Shown in pieces: positions 43,275-51,487 of a stretch of 64,000 nt of DNA. Origin of the DNA: Paraglaciecola polaris LMG 21857 (lineage in GTDB: Bacteria > Pseudomonadota > Gammaproteobacteria > Enterobacterales > Alteromonadaceae); NCBI RefSeq assembly GCF_000315055.1, contig NZ_BAER01000113.1, positions 1 through 64,000 of the forward strand. The letters run 5' to 3'. A program made the position numbers and the translations under genes. Numbering within the stretch: position 1 is the stretch's first letter; each line of letters starts with the position of its first letter. The notes beneath the pieces are model-generated. The model was not told the origin of the DNA. It saw only the letters and a list, made by a program, of their open reading frames with translations, and did not search any database.

Positions 43275-44039
43275 ATGAAGCGATATAAAAACCTGATCAA
43301 CGTCACGTTACTTCTAGCCAGTTCAGTGGCTATCAGCAGCTATGCTCAAGCAGAGCAGAGTCAGGCTGAGCGTGAGAAATTGGCCCAGAAAACCGAAGTT
43401 TGGGAACCGGTACCTGCAAGCGTATCAACACCGGTTGGCAAAGCACCGTCGGACGCTATTGTGTTATTTAGTGGTGATGACTTAAACGCGTGGGAAGCGC
43501 TTAAGGGGGGCGATGCGCCTTGGAGCATTGGCGGTGACGTATTAACGGTTAAACCTGGTACGGGTGATATTAAAACTAAGCAAAATTTCTGTGATGTACA
43601 ATTACACATGGAATGGCGTACACCGCCCCAAGTAGAAGGCATGAAGGGGCAGCAGCGTAATAATAGCGGTGTTTTCTTTCAGCAGCGTTATGAAGTACAA
43701 GTGCTTGACTCATATGACAATCCAACTTATGCAAACGGTCAAGCCGGCAGTGTATACAAACAAACTATCCCTCTTGCAAACGCTATGCGCCCAGCAGGTG
43801 AGTGGCAGTACTATGACATTATTTACACAGCGCCACGTTTTGAAGGTAAAGCGCTCAGCCAGCCAGGATACGTAACTGTGATGCATAACGGTGTGTTGTT
43901 ACAAAACCACACTGAGATACAAGGCAAAACAGAATGGATTGGTGCACCTAGCTACGAAGCCCATGGTTGTGCCCCATTGCAGTTACAGGACCACGGTAAT
44001 TTAGTGAGTTTTAGAAACATCTGGGTACGTGAGCTATAA
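43275..44039 (+). CDS. DUF1080, 3-keto-disaccharide hydrolase
   Basis: This 254-residue exported protein has a DUF1080 (3-keto-disaccharide hydrolase) jelly-roll domain. It starts with a signal peptide (MKRYKNLINVTLLLASSVAIS, cleavage after AQA). The family motifs LFSGDDLNAWEA, NNSGVFFQQRYEVQVLDS and GQAGSVYKQ are all present. These enzymes cleave the glycosidic bond of 3-keto-glycosides, which fits the GMC dehydrogenase upstream. The start at 43275 gives a normal signal peptide; an earlier ATG at 43248 is possible. It is the last gene of the operon and is followed by a terminator. Confidence 0.88.
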   Translation: MKRYKNLINVTLLLASSVAISSYAQAEQSQAEREKLAQKTEVWEPVPASVSTPVGKAPSDAIVLFSGDDLNAWEALKGGDAPWSIGGDVLTVKPGTGDIKTKQNFCDVQLHMEWRTPPQVEGMKGQQRNNSGVFFQQRYEVQVLDSYDNPTYANGQAGSVYKQTIPLANAMRPAGEWQYYDIIYTAPRFEGKALSQPGYVTVMHNGVLLQNHTEIQGKTEWIGAPSYEAHGCAPLQLQDHGNLVSFRNIWVREL

Positions 44040-44070
44040 ATCGCTAGTTTGTTAGATTAAGTATTTTACA

Positions 44071-44096
44071 AGGGCCGCATTTGCGGCTCTTTTTTC
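44071..44096 (+). terminator. terminator of the keto-glycoside operon
   Basis: AGGGCCGC and GCGGCTCT form an 8-bp stem (one G-U pair) around ATTT, followed by TTTTTT. It ends the operon that starts at 36266. Confidence 0.88.
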
Positions 44097-44198
44097 ATCT
44101 ACTCAATGCGACTACTTGAACAGTTGTGCCGTTATTGAGTCGAGAACAGTAAGTCACGCTATTTTACGGTGTATTCCTAAAATAGCGAGAAATAGTAA

Positions 44199-44214
44199 GG
44201 TAAACCGATTTCAT
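44199..44214. promoter_or_regulatory. shared operator copy 1, SSS gene
   Basis: GGTAAACCGATTTCAT is one of four copies of a 16-base element upstream of carbohydrate genes in this region. It is followed 30 bases later by TATAGT, a -10-like hexamer. It lies 197 bases upstream of the SSS start. The rest of the 371-base gap shows only the terminator at 44071. Confidence 0.72.
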
Positions 44215-44410
44215 TTTTTTATGGTGTTGCTGCTAATGCTCTAGTATAGTTTTGTGCATGTTAGCTTTTAATTTGAGCGTAAAGTTGACGGTTTTACCTT
44301 GATGTTTTGTTTTACATACAAGAATGAAGCGTGACGTTAACGCTAAAAAACGCCCACCTCTATTAGCAAGGGTGAGTGTTAGATTTCAACAAATGTGTGA
44401 AGGATAATAA

Positions 44411-45979
44411 ATGAACTACTCACTCCACCCCATTGATTTGGGGGTGTTTATTGTATACGCCATCGGCTTATTGGCGATCGCTTTATGGATTTCTCGCGAC
44501 GAGAAATCCCATGATAGAACAACCCAAGATTATTTCTTGGCCAGCAAATCACTACCGTGGTGGGCTATAGGCGCGTCTTTAATTGCGGCGAATATTTCTG
44601 CAGAACAAATTATCGGTATGTCAGGTTCGGGGTTTGCATTGGGGTTGGGTATAGCATCATATGAATGGATGGCCGCTATTACCTTGATCCTGGTGGGTAA
44701 ATACTTATTACCTATCTTTCTTAAAAATGGCATTTACACCATGCCGCAATATTTAGAGCAGCGTTTCGATAGTCGGGTAAAAACGACGTTGGCATTGTTT
44801 TGGTTAGGGGTGTTTATTTTCGTTAATTTGACATCTGTATTGTGGCTTGGGGGGCTGGCGATTCAAAGTGTGGCTGGCATTGATTGGCTATATGGCATGA
44901 TTTTCCTTGCTATATTTTCGGTTGCCTATTCCACTTACGGTGGACTTAAGGCTGTGGCTTACACCGATATTATTCAGGTTGTGTTATTGGTTTTTGGTGG
45001 CTTCTTCTTAAGTTATTTGGCGTTACAGCAAATATCTGGTGGAGAAGGCGTGATCAAAGGATTCAGTATATTGACCGAAAAAGTACCTGGGCATTTCGAT
45101 ATGATTTTAAGCCCAGATAACAGTGAATATATGAACCTACCAGGTATCTCAGTACTCGTGGGTGGTTTGTGGGTGATGAATGTGGGTTATTGGGGTTTTA
45201 ATCAATACATTATTCAGCGGGCCTTGGCGGCAAAAAGTATTCAAGAAGCACAAAAAGGCATCGCATTTGCAGCCTATTTAAAAATGCTAATGCCTATTAT
45301 TGTGGTGCTGCCGGGTATTGCTGCGGTGATACTATTTCCTGAGATTGAAAAACCTGACCAGGCGTACCCATCTATGATGTCATTGATGCCTGTAGGCATT
45401 AAAGGTTTGGTATTTGCGGCATTAGTCGCGGCGATCATCTCATCGTTAGCATCGATGACCAACAGTATATCCACTATATTTACCATGGATCTCTATCGTC
45501 CTATGCGCCAAGGTAAAGATGAGAATCACTATGTTAATGTGGGCCGTTTGGCCACGGTTACATCGCTTTTTATTGCGGTTTGTGTGGCACAGCCTTTGAT
45601 TGGTCAATCTGAACAGGCGTTCCAATATATTCAAGAATTTACTGGGCTATTCTCTCCTGGCATCACGGTTATTTTCTTGATGGGTATGTTCTGGAAACGC
45701 ACCACATCAACGGGGGCTCTGGCAGCCGCTATTGGCTCTGCGCTGTTCTCTGTTTTGTTTGCTGTATTGTTACCTGAGCTGCCGTTTATGGATCGCATCG
45801 GTATTGTGTTCTTGATGTGTTTGGCATTGACCTATGTGGTGTCTTTGCAAGAATCGGCACCGAAAAACGATCATAGTGTGAGCATAAGTGACGTAAGCTT
45901 CACTACCACAAAAGGCTTTAATATTGCCGGTGTTGGTTGTGTGCTTATTCTAATCGGTTTGTACGCCACTTGGTGGTAA
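44411..45979 (+). CDS. sodium:solute symporter (SSS) sugar transporter
   Basis: This 522-residue inner-membrane protein is a sodium/sugar cotransporter of the SSS family with about 14 predicted segments. Typical segments include DYFLASKSLPWWAIGASLIAANISAEQ (the sodium-site helix of this group), YTMPQYLEQRFDSR, TDIIQVVLLVFGG and SLASMTNSISTIFTMD, where Ser residues help hold sodium. It would import a monosaccharide, most likely galactose or a related sugar given its neighbours. It has its own operator (44199) and terminator (45991), so it is a single-gene unit of the galactan locus. Confidence 0.9.
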   Translation: MNYSLHPIDLGVFIVYAIGLLAIALWISRDEKSHDRTTQDYFLASKSLPWWAIGASLIAANISAEQIIGMSGSGFALGLGIASYEWMAAITLILVGKYLLPIFLKNGIYTMPQYLEQRFDSRVKTTLALFWLGVFIFVNLTSVLWLGGLAIQSVAGIDWLYGMIFLAIFSVAYSTYGGLKAVAYTDIIQVVLLVFGGFFLSYLALQQISGGEGVIKGFSILTEKVPGHFDMILSPDNSEYMNLPGISVLVGGLWVMNVGYWGFNQYIIQRALAAKSIQEAQKGIAFAAYLKMLMPIIVVLPGIAAVILFPEIEKPDQAYPSMMSLMPVGIKGLVFAALVAAIISSLASMTNSISTIFTMDLYRPMRQGKDENHYVNVGRLATVTSLFIAVCVAQPLIGQSEQAFQYIQEFTGLFSPGITVIFLMGMFWKRTTSTGALAAAIGSALFSVLFAVLLPELPFMDRIGIVFLMCLALTYVVSLQESAPKNDHSVSISDVSFTTTKGFNIAGVGCVLILIGLYATWW

Positions 45980-45990
45980 CAGATCTATGC

Positions 45991-46018
45991 AAAGGGCTGT
46001 ATTAACAGCCCTTTTCTT
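45991..46018 (+). terminator. terminator after SSS gene
   Basis: AAAGGGCTGT and ACAGCCCTTT form a 10-bp stem around ATTA, followed by TCTTT. It lies 12 bases after the SSS stop codon. Confidence 0.88.
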
Positions 46019-46191
46019 TAAGTGCTGGCAAGCACATTTCATCGTCAATGCTTTTCCCTGTGCCTAGATTAAACCTGCTGTATTTCTTCTTGTTTCCCTG
46101 TTCCAGTATTTGCCTTGTGTTCATCCGTCATCGATAAAAACCGTTTGCACTGACGTTGCGCAATACACTATTGGTAAAATCCGCTCTTCGA

Positions 46192-46207
46192 GGTAAACCG
46201 TTTTCAT
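46192..46207. promoter_or_regulatory. shared operator copy 2, aldose epimerase operon
   Basis: GGTAAACCGTTTTCAT matches the other copies and is followed 28 bases later by TATAGT. It lies 72 bases upstream of the aldose epimerase start and would control the epimerase-LacI-MFS-LacI operon. Confidence 0.75.
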
Positions 46208-46278
46208 TTTTATGGTTTTTATAACGATGTTGACGTATAGTTTTAGATAACTTATTACACTACTTGAGCTTGAACTGA

Positions 46279-47481
46279 ATGATATTACCCTTGGGCTATT
46301 TATTCACCCTGACGCGTGACGTACGTAAATTGACGGCTTTATTGTTAATAGTAGGCTTAAGTTGGGGCGTTAATGGGCATGCGCTAGCGAATACCCAACA
46401 GGTCGAGGTGAGTCAAGAGATTTGGGGGCAATACCAAGGCCAGGATATTTTACGTTTTACCCTTGAGAACCAGCAGGGGATGCAAGTCAGTGTTACCAAT
46501 TGGGGGGCTTATGTCACCTCGATGATAGTGCCAGACCGAAATGGCACATTAGAAGATGTTGTGCTCGGTTACGACAGTGCCGATGCTTACGTGCAGGATT
46601 GTTGTTACAACGGTGCAACTGTGGGGCGTTATGCAAACCGTATTGCTGGCGGTCGTTTTAATATTGATGGTAAGCCAGTGCAGTTGAGCGTTAAGACTGA
46701 TGGTGGTAACAAGGGCAATCACTTACATGGAGGTGATCAGGGTTTTAATAAAAAATTGTGGCACGCTGAGCAGGTAGGTGAGCGAGTTGAAATGCGCTAT
46801 TTGTCAGTTGACGGTGAAGAAGGTTACCCTGGGAATGTCCAAATTAAGGTGATATTTAGTCTTAACAGTGATAATGAATTCAAAATACGTTTCAGCGCGA
46901 CCAGCGATAAAAAAACACCGATCAATCTTATTTCGCATATTTATTTTAATTTAACCGGTAATCAAAAGCGCGATATTGAGCAGCATCAACTGCGCATCGC
47001 CGCAGATCGCATCGTCGAAGTAAAAGCAGGTTTATTGCCAACCGGCAACCTCATTCCTGTAACCGGTACGCCGTTTGATTTAACCTCATCCGTTACCTTG
47101 CATAAAAGCCTGACAACTGCCAATGAACAGTTGAAATTAGCCGGAGGATTGGATAAAACCTATGGTGGTTTTGATCATACTTGGGTGTTTAATCAATATG
47201 ATGGTAAGTTGCGTCATCAAGGTCAGTTGTACGATCCCGACAGTGGCCGGGTGTTAGATATTTTGACTACCCAACCAGGTGTACAGGTGTACACAGGAAA
47301 CTATATGAACGGCAGCGCGATAGGCAAACAGGGGCGACGGATGAAAAATCGTCACGGTATCGCCCTAGAAACCCAGCACTTTGCTGACTCTGTCAATCAC
47401 GCTAATTTTCCATCAACCGTATTAGCGCCTGGCGCAACCTACACAGAATTTACCCTCTATCGATTTGGGAGCAGGCAGTAA
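46279..47481 (+). CDS. exported aldose 1-epimerase
   Basis: This 400-residue protein is an aldose 1-epimerase (mutarotase) with a signal peptide, which is unusual because the Leloir enzyme is cytosolic. The N-terminus has KLTALLLIVGLSWGVNGHALA as export signal. The family motifs TNWGAYVTSM, TVGRYANRIAGGRF, HLHGGDQGFNKK and NLISHIYFNLTG are clear, the last two carrying the catalytic histidines; FDHTWVF and a late Glu segment (ALETQHFADS) complete the site. It would balance sugar anomers in the periplasm, most likely galactose released by the GH110 enzyme. It is first of a four-gene operon, 6 bases before the next start. Confidence 0.9.
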   Translation: MILPLGYLFTLTRDVRKLTALLLIVGLSWGVNGHALANTQQVEVSQEIWGQYQGQDILRFTLENQQGMQVSVTNWGAYVTSMIVPDRNGTLEDVVLGYDSADAYVQDCCYNGATVGRYANRIAGGRFNIDGKPVQLSVKTDGGNKGNHLHGGDQGFNKKLWHAEQVGERVEMRYLSVDGEEGYPGNVQIKVIFSLNSDNEFKIRFSATSDKKTPINLISHIYFNLTGNQKRDIEQHQLRIAADRIVEVKAGLLPTGNLIPVTGTPFDLTSSVTLHKSLTTANEQLKLAGGLDKTYGGFDHTWVFNQYDGKLRHQGQLYDPDSGRVLDILTTQPGVQVYTGNYMNGSAIGKQGRRMKNRHGIALETQHFADSVNHANFPSTVLAPGATYTEFTLYRFGSRQ

Positions 47482-47487
47482 TATCCA

Positions 47488-48495
47488 ATGGCAACCATTA
47501 AAGATGTAGCAAAACTAGCGGGGGTGTCTCCAGCCACCGTGTCTCGAGTATTGAGTTCAACCGTAGTGGTGAGTCCTAAAACCAAAACGCGAATTGAAAA
47601 AGCGATTGCTGAACTGGATTTCAGGCCCAATGCCCACGCTCGGGCGCTAGTGAGTAAAAGCACCCACACCATAGGAGTGGTGATATCCCAGTTGGCTGAC
47701 CCCTTTTTTGCGCAAATGGCCAGTAGTATTGAAGACGTCGCGAAAAAGCGTAAATTCCAAGTTTTAGTGAGCACCGGTTCATTGGATGCTCAAAAGGAGC
47801 TGACGGCGATAAAAAGCTTACAGGCACAACGTTGTGAGGCTATGGTCGTCAACAGTAAAGCCCTAGCTGACGATGTATTGATTGATTTAGCCCAGCGCAT
47901 TCCAGGCTTCGTATTGATCAATAAATTTATTCCTCAGATCAGCCAGCGCTGCGTCTGGTTTGACAATGTTGCTGGTGGCAAAGTGATGGCGGATTATATG
48001 GCGTCATTGGGGCATGCGAATATTGTGGTGTTATCCACTAAAGAGCGTGTCTACGATGCTACGCACAGATTAAATGGCATTCGCCAATCGCTGAGCCAAC
48101 ACAATATTAACTTGCCAGATCAGCATATTGCTTACGGCTCACCGGATTACGCTGGCGGACGCGAAGCGATAGAACACCTTATTGAGCAAGGCATAACGTT
48201 CACCGCTGTCTTATGTTACAACGATGCGATGGCCACAGGCGTGATATCCGCGCTGACCGATTTAGGTAGGCGTATTCCTGATGACGTGTCGATCGTGGGA
48301 TTTGATGACGTGTTGTTGGCAAAGTACTGTATGCCAAAATTAACCACGGTAAAATATCCCATTGATATCATGGCACGCAAAGCCACTGAATTGGCTCTGA
48401 GTCTGATTGCTAAAGACCGGCCACTGAATCAAAGTGACAAGGATTATCAGTACAAGCCTTTTTTGGTGAAGCGTGAATCTGCCGCAAAATGTTAA
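47488..48495 (+). CDS. LacI/GalR-type regulator (first of two)
   Basis: This 335-residue regulator has a LacI head (TIKDVAKLAGVSPATVSRVLSS) with recognition helix PATVSRVL and a sugar-binding core. It is clearly paralogous to the regulator at 49966; IKDVAKLAGVSPA and the LADPFFAQMA region align with IKDIAKAAGVSPA and LTDPLFAKMA. The two flank an MFS gene, separated by 16 and 14 bases. It is probably a repressor of the galactan locus through GGTAAACCGWTWTCAT operators, but which of the two binds is unknown. Confidence 0.88.
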   Translation: MATIKDVAKLAGVSPATVSRVLSSTVVVSPKTKTRIEKAIAELDFRPNAHARALVSKSTHTIGVVISQLADPFFAQMASSIEDVAKKRKFQVLVSTGSLDAQKELTAIKSLQAQRCEAMVVNSKALADDVLIDLAQRIPGFVLINKFIPQISQRCVWFDNVAGGKVMADYMASLGHANIVVLSTKERVYDATHRLNGIRQSLSQHNINLPDQHIAYGSPDYAGGREAIEHLIEQGITFTAVLCYNDAMATGVISALTDLGRRIPDDVSIVGFDDVLLAKYCMPKLTTVKYPIDIMARKATELALSLIAKDRPLNQSDKDYQYKPFLVKRESAAKC

Positions 48496-48511
48496 TGTGA
48501 TGCCTGGTTAA

Positions 48512-49951
48512 ATGCTTGCCCTACCAGACATCTCTCGCCAGCATAAAGTGGCCCTTGGATTTGGTTTTTTAGCACTATTTTTTGCTAATCAAAGCCTTAG
48601 CGCCATGGCGATCCCCTATTTTCAAATGACGTTAGGCCTTGACCCTTTTGGACTGAGCTTAGCCATTGCTGCACCTCTTATGTTCGCAGGGTTTATCAGT
48701 CAGAGCGTTGGGCGACTGTCTGATGCTATCCAGCAAAAAAAGGGCGACAGGCGCGTCATTTTGCTGGTATCCGGCGTGGTCTCTGGGTTGCTCTTTGGTG
48801 CCATATGGATGGTGCCTTATGAATGGGGCGACAATGCCACCTTACTGTATATATTGGTGCTTAATTTTTTGTTTTGTATTGGCCTGACGTTTCTCACCAT
48901 AAATGTGAAGTCCTTGGCTTTTGAGGTCAGTGTCGATGTAAAGCAACGGGTTAAAGTCATGGCCTATGGCTCGTTATTTGAGCGTGCCGGCACCTTTGCC
49001 TATTTTTGGTTGTTTCCGTTGGCACAGCTGTCGTTGTGGGGCAGTGTTTACATTGGTATTCAATATGTTGGTTGGTTTATTGGGATTGTGCTAATTGGCT
49101 TTTTTAGCGTGTTCAGCGCTTGGTTTTCGGTGGCACGATCGACAAATGACAGCGTGCAAATGAGCATAGATGCCGACAGCAATCCCCTGAGTGACGAGCA
49201 TGTCAGTAAAAATCCGGCTAGCACAACAACGTTATCTCACCCCCAAGTGACAGATAAAACCGTTAAGGCAGCCCTGTTTTTACTGCTCAGCCTCACCTTG
49301 ATTAAATTTGGCGCCATCAGTATTTTCACTAGTCTCGATTTTTACTTATTGGTGTATTTTGTTAAAGCAGGTGATTTAGCCGCAGGGGCGTCTTGGAAAG
49401 GTATTTTGTCCTCTACTTTTGCACTTGTGACCCTATTCATGATCCCATTGTTTGCCTATTTAAGCTTAACGCTAGGTAAACTTAAAACCTTGAATATCAT
49501 ATACTGGACCACCGCACTGGGTGCGTTACTTAAATGGTTTATATACCAACCTGGACATGAATGGGCGGTAGTGATTGATGCATTATTGGGTGCGCCATCT
49601 TGGGTGGCAATTTCGGTGATCATACCCAGTATGCTGGCCGATTTATGTGCCTATGAACGCACAATATCGGGGCAAAATAAAATCGGTTATTTTATTTCAG
49701 TACAGAACAAAGCCATCAATTTCGCTGTCGTTATCACCATGATAGGTGCAGGGTTGCTATTAAATACCCTAGGTTTTGATGCAGATCTGGGAGCAGAGCA
49801 AGATCCCGACAGTCTATTATGGATGCGTATTTGTTTATCCGGTGGGCCGCTGTTACTGTGTTTTGTGTCGTTATATATAGTCAAAATTTATCCCTTAACT
49901 GAACAGCAAATGGCATCTAGCCAAGCTAAAAAAGCCTTAGGCCAAACGTAA
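48512..49951 (+). CDS. MFS sugar transporter (GPH-like)
   Basis: This 479-residue inner-membrane protein has 12 predicted segments and resembles the glycoside-pentoside-hexuronide type of sugar:cation symporters. The loop GRLSDAIQQKKGDRRVILL matches the conserved GRLSD-GRRRP signature of this group. A long cytoplasmic loop near residues 210-250 separates the two six-helix halves. It lies between two LacI genes in a tightly packed operon (16 and 14 bases), so it is a dedicated importer of the pathway. Confidence 0.84.
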   Translation: MLALPDISRQHKVALGFGFLALFFANQSLSAMAIPYFQMTLGLDPFGLSLAIAAPLMFAGFISQSVGRLSDAIQQKKGDRRVILLVSGVVSGLLFGAIWMVPYEWGDNATLLYILVLNFLFCIGLTFLTINVKSLAFEVSVDVKQRVKVMAYGSLFERAGTFAYFWLFPLAQLSLWGSVYIGIQYVGWFIGIVLIGFFSVFSAWFSVARSTNDSVQMSIDADSNPLSDEHVSKNPASTTTLSHPQVTDKTVKAALFLLLSLTLIKFGAISIFTSLDFYLLVYFVKAGDLAAGASWKGILSSTFALVTLFMIPLFAYLSLTLGKLKTLNIIYWTTALGALLKWFIYQPGHEWAVVIDALLGAPSWVAISVIIPSMLADLCAYERTISGQNKIGYFISVQNKAINFAVVITMIGAGLLLNTLGFDADLGAEQDPDSLLWMRICLSGGPLLLCFVSLYIVKIYPLTEQQMASSQAKKALGQT

Positions 49952-49965
49952 AATGAGCGTGTGTT

Positions 49966-50982
49966 ATGCCAACGATTAAAGATATTGCCAAAGCCGCCGG
50001 TGTGTCACCGGCCAGCGTTTCCCGCGTGATCAATAACGGGCCGAAAGTGGGTGCCAAAACCCGTGAGAAAATCAAACGTATCATGGGCGAGATGGAATAC
50101 CAGCCTAACGCGAATGCCCAAGCGATCAACGTACAGAATAATGCGTCGATTGGTATCGTGCTGGCTGATTTAACCGACCCACTGTTTGCTAAAATGGCCC
50201 ATGGTATAGAGAAAGTTGCGGCGCAAAAAGATCTGCAAATTTTTCTTAATTCTGGTGCATTTGACCAAACCAGTGAACTTAATGCCATAGAAGTATTGCT
50301 TGAACATAGATACAAGGCATTAGTGGTGCACAGCGCCATGATTGACGATAAAACCCTGATTGAATTTGCACGAAAAGTTCCTGGTTTAGTACTGCTTAAT
50401 CGGCACATTAAAGAGATTGAAAGCCGTTGTATTTGGCTAGACGATAAGGCCGGGGGCGGTTTAATGGCCGAGCATATTGTTGAGCAAGGCCATAAAAAAA
50501 TAGCCATTATTGCTGTCGACGGTATTCAAAACAACACACGTCATCGAATAGAAGGCATGAAGGCGCAACTCGCTAAGTATCCCGTGCATTATCAAATTGA
50601 AGTGCTTGAGCAGGGGGCTGCGACCTACGAAGGGGGGGAAGTTGCGGTGCAAAACCTATTGGCGAGAGGAGTGGAGTTTAGTGCCATTTTAGCTTACAAC
50701 GATGCTATCGCCGTAGGTGCGGTGTCCATGCTCAAAGCGCATGGCCTAAGCGTACCGGACGATGTCTCCGTGGTTGGTTTTAATAACCTAATCTTGGCCC
50801 AGTGCATGAAGCCGAAACTGACAACCATTCATAATCCTATTGAAGAAATGGCCATGAAAGCCACCGAGCTGGCTTTGCGCCTGAGTAAAGGTGAGGGAAC
50901 TGACGTAGCTTCATTTTCAATCGAAGAGCATCAATACACACCTGAATTAGTGATAAGGCAGTCAGTCAAACGGATTGACTGA
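49966..50982 (+). CDS. LacI/GalR-type regulator (second of two)
   Basis: This 338-residue regulator has a LacI head (TIKDIAKAAGVSPASVSRVINN) with recognition helix PASVSRVI, a conserved hinge and a sugar-binding core. It is a paralogue of the regulator at 47488 and differs in the recognition helix (ASVSRVIN against ATVSRVLS), so the pair may split or share operators. It is the last gene of the operon. A hairpin 61 bases downstream (51043) may be its terminator. The TonB receptor unit begins 505 bases later. Confidence 0.88.
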   Translation: MPTIKDIAKAAGVSPASVSRVINNGPKVGAKTREKIKRIMGEMEYQPNANAQAINVQNNASIGIVLADLTDPLFAKMAHGIEKVAAQKDLQIFLNSGAFDQTSELNAIEVLLEHRYKALVVHSAMIDDKTLIEFARKVPGLVLLNRHIKEIESRCIWLDDKAGGGLMAEHIVEQGHKKIAIIAVDGIQNNTRHRIEGMKAQLAKYPVHYQIEVLEQGAATYEGGEVAVQNLLARGVEFSAILAYNDAIAVGAVSMLKAHGLSVPDDVSVVGFNNLILAQCMKPKLTTIHNPIEEMAMKATELALRLSKGEGTDVASFSIEEHQYTPELVIRQSVKRID

Positions 50983-51042
50983 TTCTAAGCTCAATATGCA
51001 TGTGATTATTATCCTCTTATCTCATCCCACTCCCAAATAGAG

Positions 51043-51068
51043 CCACAATGGCGTAGCGGTCATTGTGG
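51043..51068 (+). terminator. weak terminator hairpin
   Basis: CCACAATG and CATTGTGG are perfect 8-bp arms around a 10-base loop, followed by TTGTTCTC. The T-rich tail is weak. It lies 61 bases after the second LacI stop codon. Confidence 0.45.
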
Positions 51069-51146
51069 TTGTTCTCACGCTCATTCTAAGAATTCGACTA
51101 AACCGATTTAATGTTAATTATTTTAATGTATTAGCTTGTCATTTAA

Positions 51147-51162
51147 GGTAAACCGTTATCAT
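51147..51162. promoter_or_regulatory. shared operator copy 3, TonB receptor
   Basis: GGTAAACCGTTATCAT matches copies 1 and 2 except at one or two bases. It lies 326 bases upstream of the TonB receptor start, in a gap of 505 bases with no gene. Confidence 0.7.
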
Positions 51163-51274
51163 TTGTTTTCATTTTTATATTTTTTGGTTAATTATTATTA
51201 CCTTTGACCTAATGAAATTTCGTTATTTATCAGTGTTTTATTATCAAATGTTAAACGTGGCATTATATCTTATA

Positions 51275-51290
51275 GGGAAACTGTTTTCAT
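51275..51290. promoter_or_regulatory. shared operator copy 4, TonB receptor
   Basis: GGGAAACTGTTTTCAT differs from copy 2 at two positions. It lies 128 bases downstream of copy 3 and 198 bases upstream of the receptor start, so the two copies could act together. Confidence 0.55.
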
Positions 51291-51487
51291 TTTGATGTTG
51301 AGATCTTGTTAACTGCATGCTAATTTATTTACAAGCTTAGGCTGGGTACTGCACTGAGCAAGCTAGTTTGACTGTATCGTATTTGGTATCAGATTCGACG
51401 GATGTACTGACTAGTGAGGATTGAGGGTAGCAGCGCGTTACTCATGCCTATAACGGACACACACGACAAGAATTTTCGGAGAACGAA

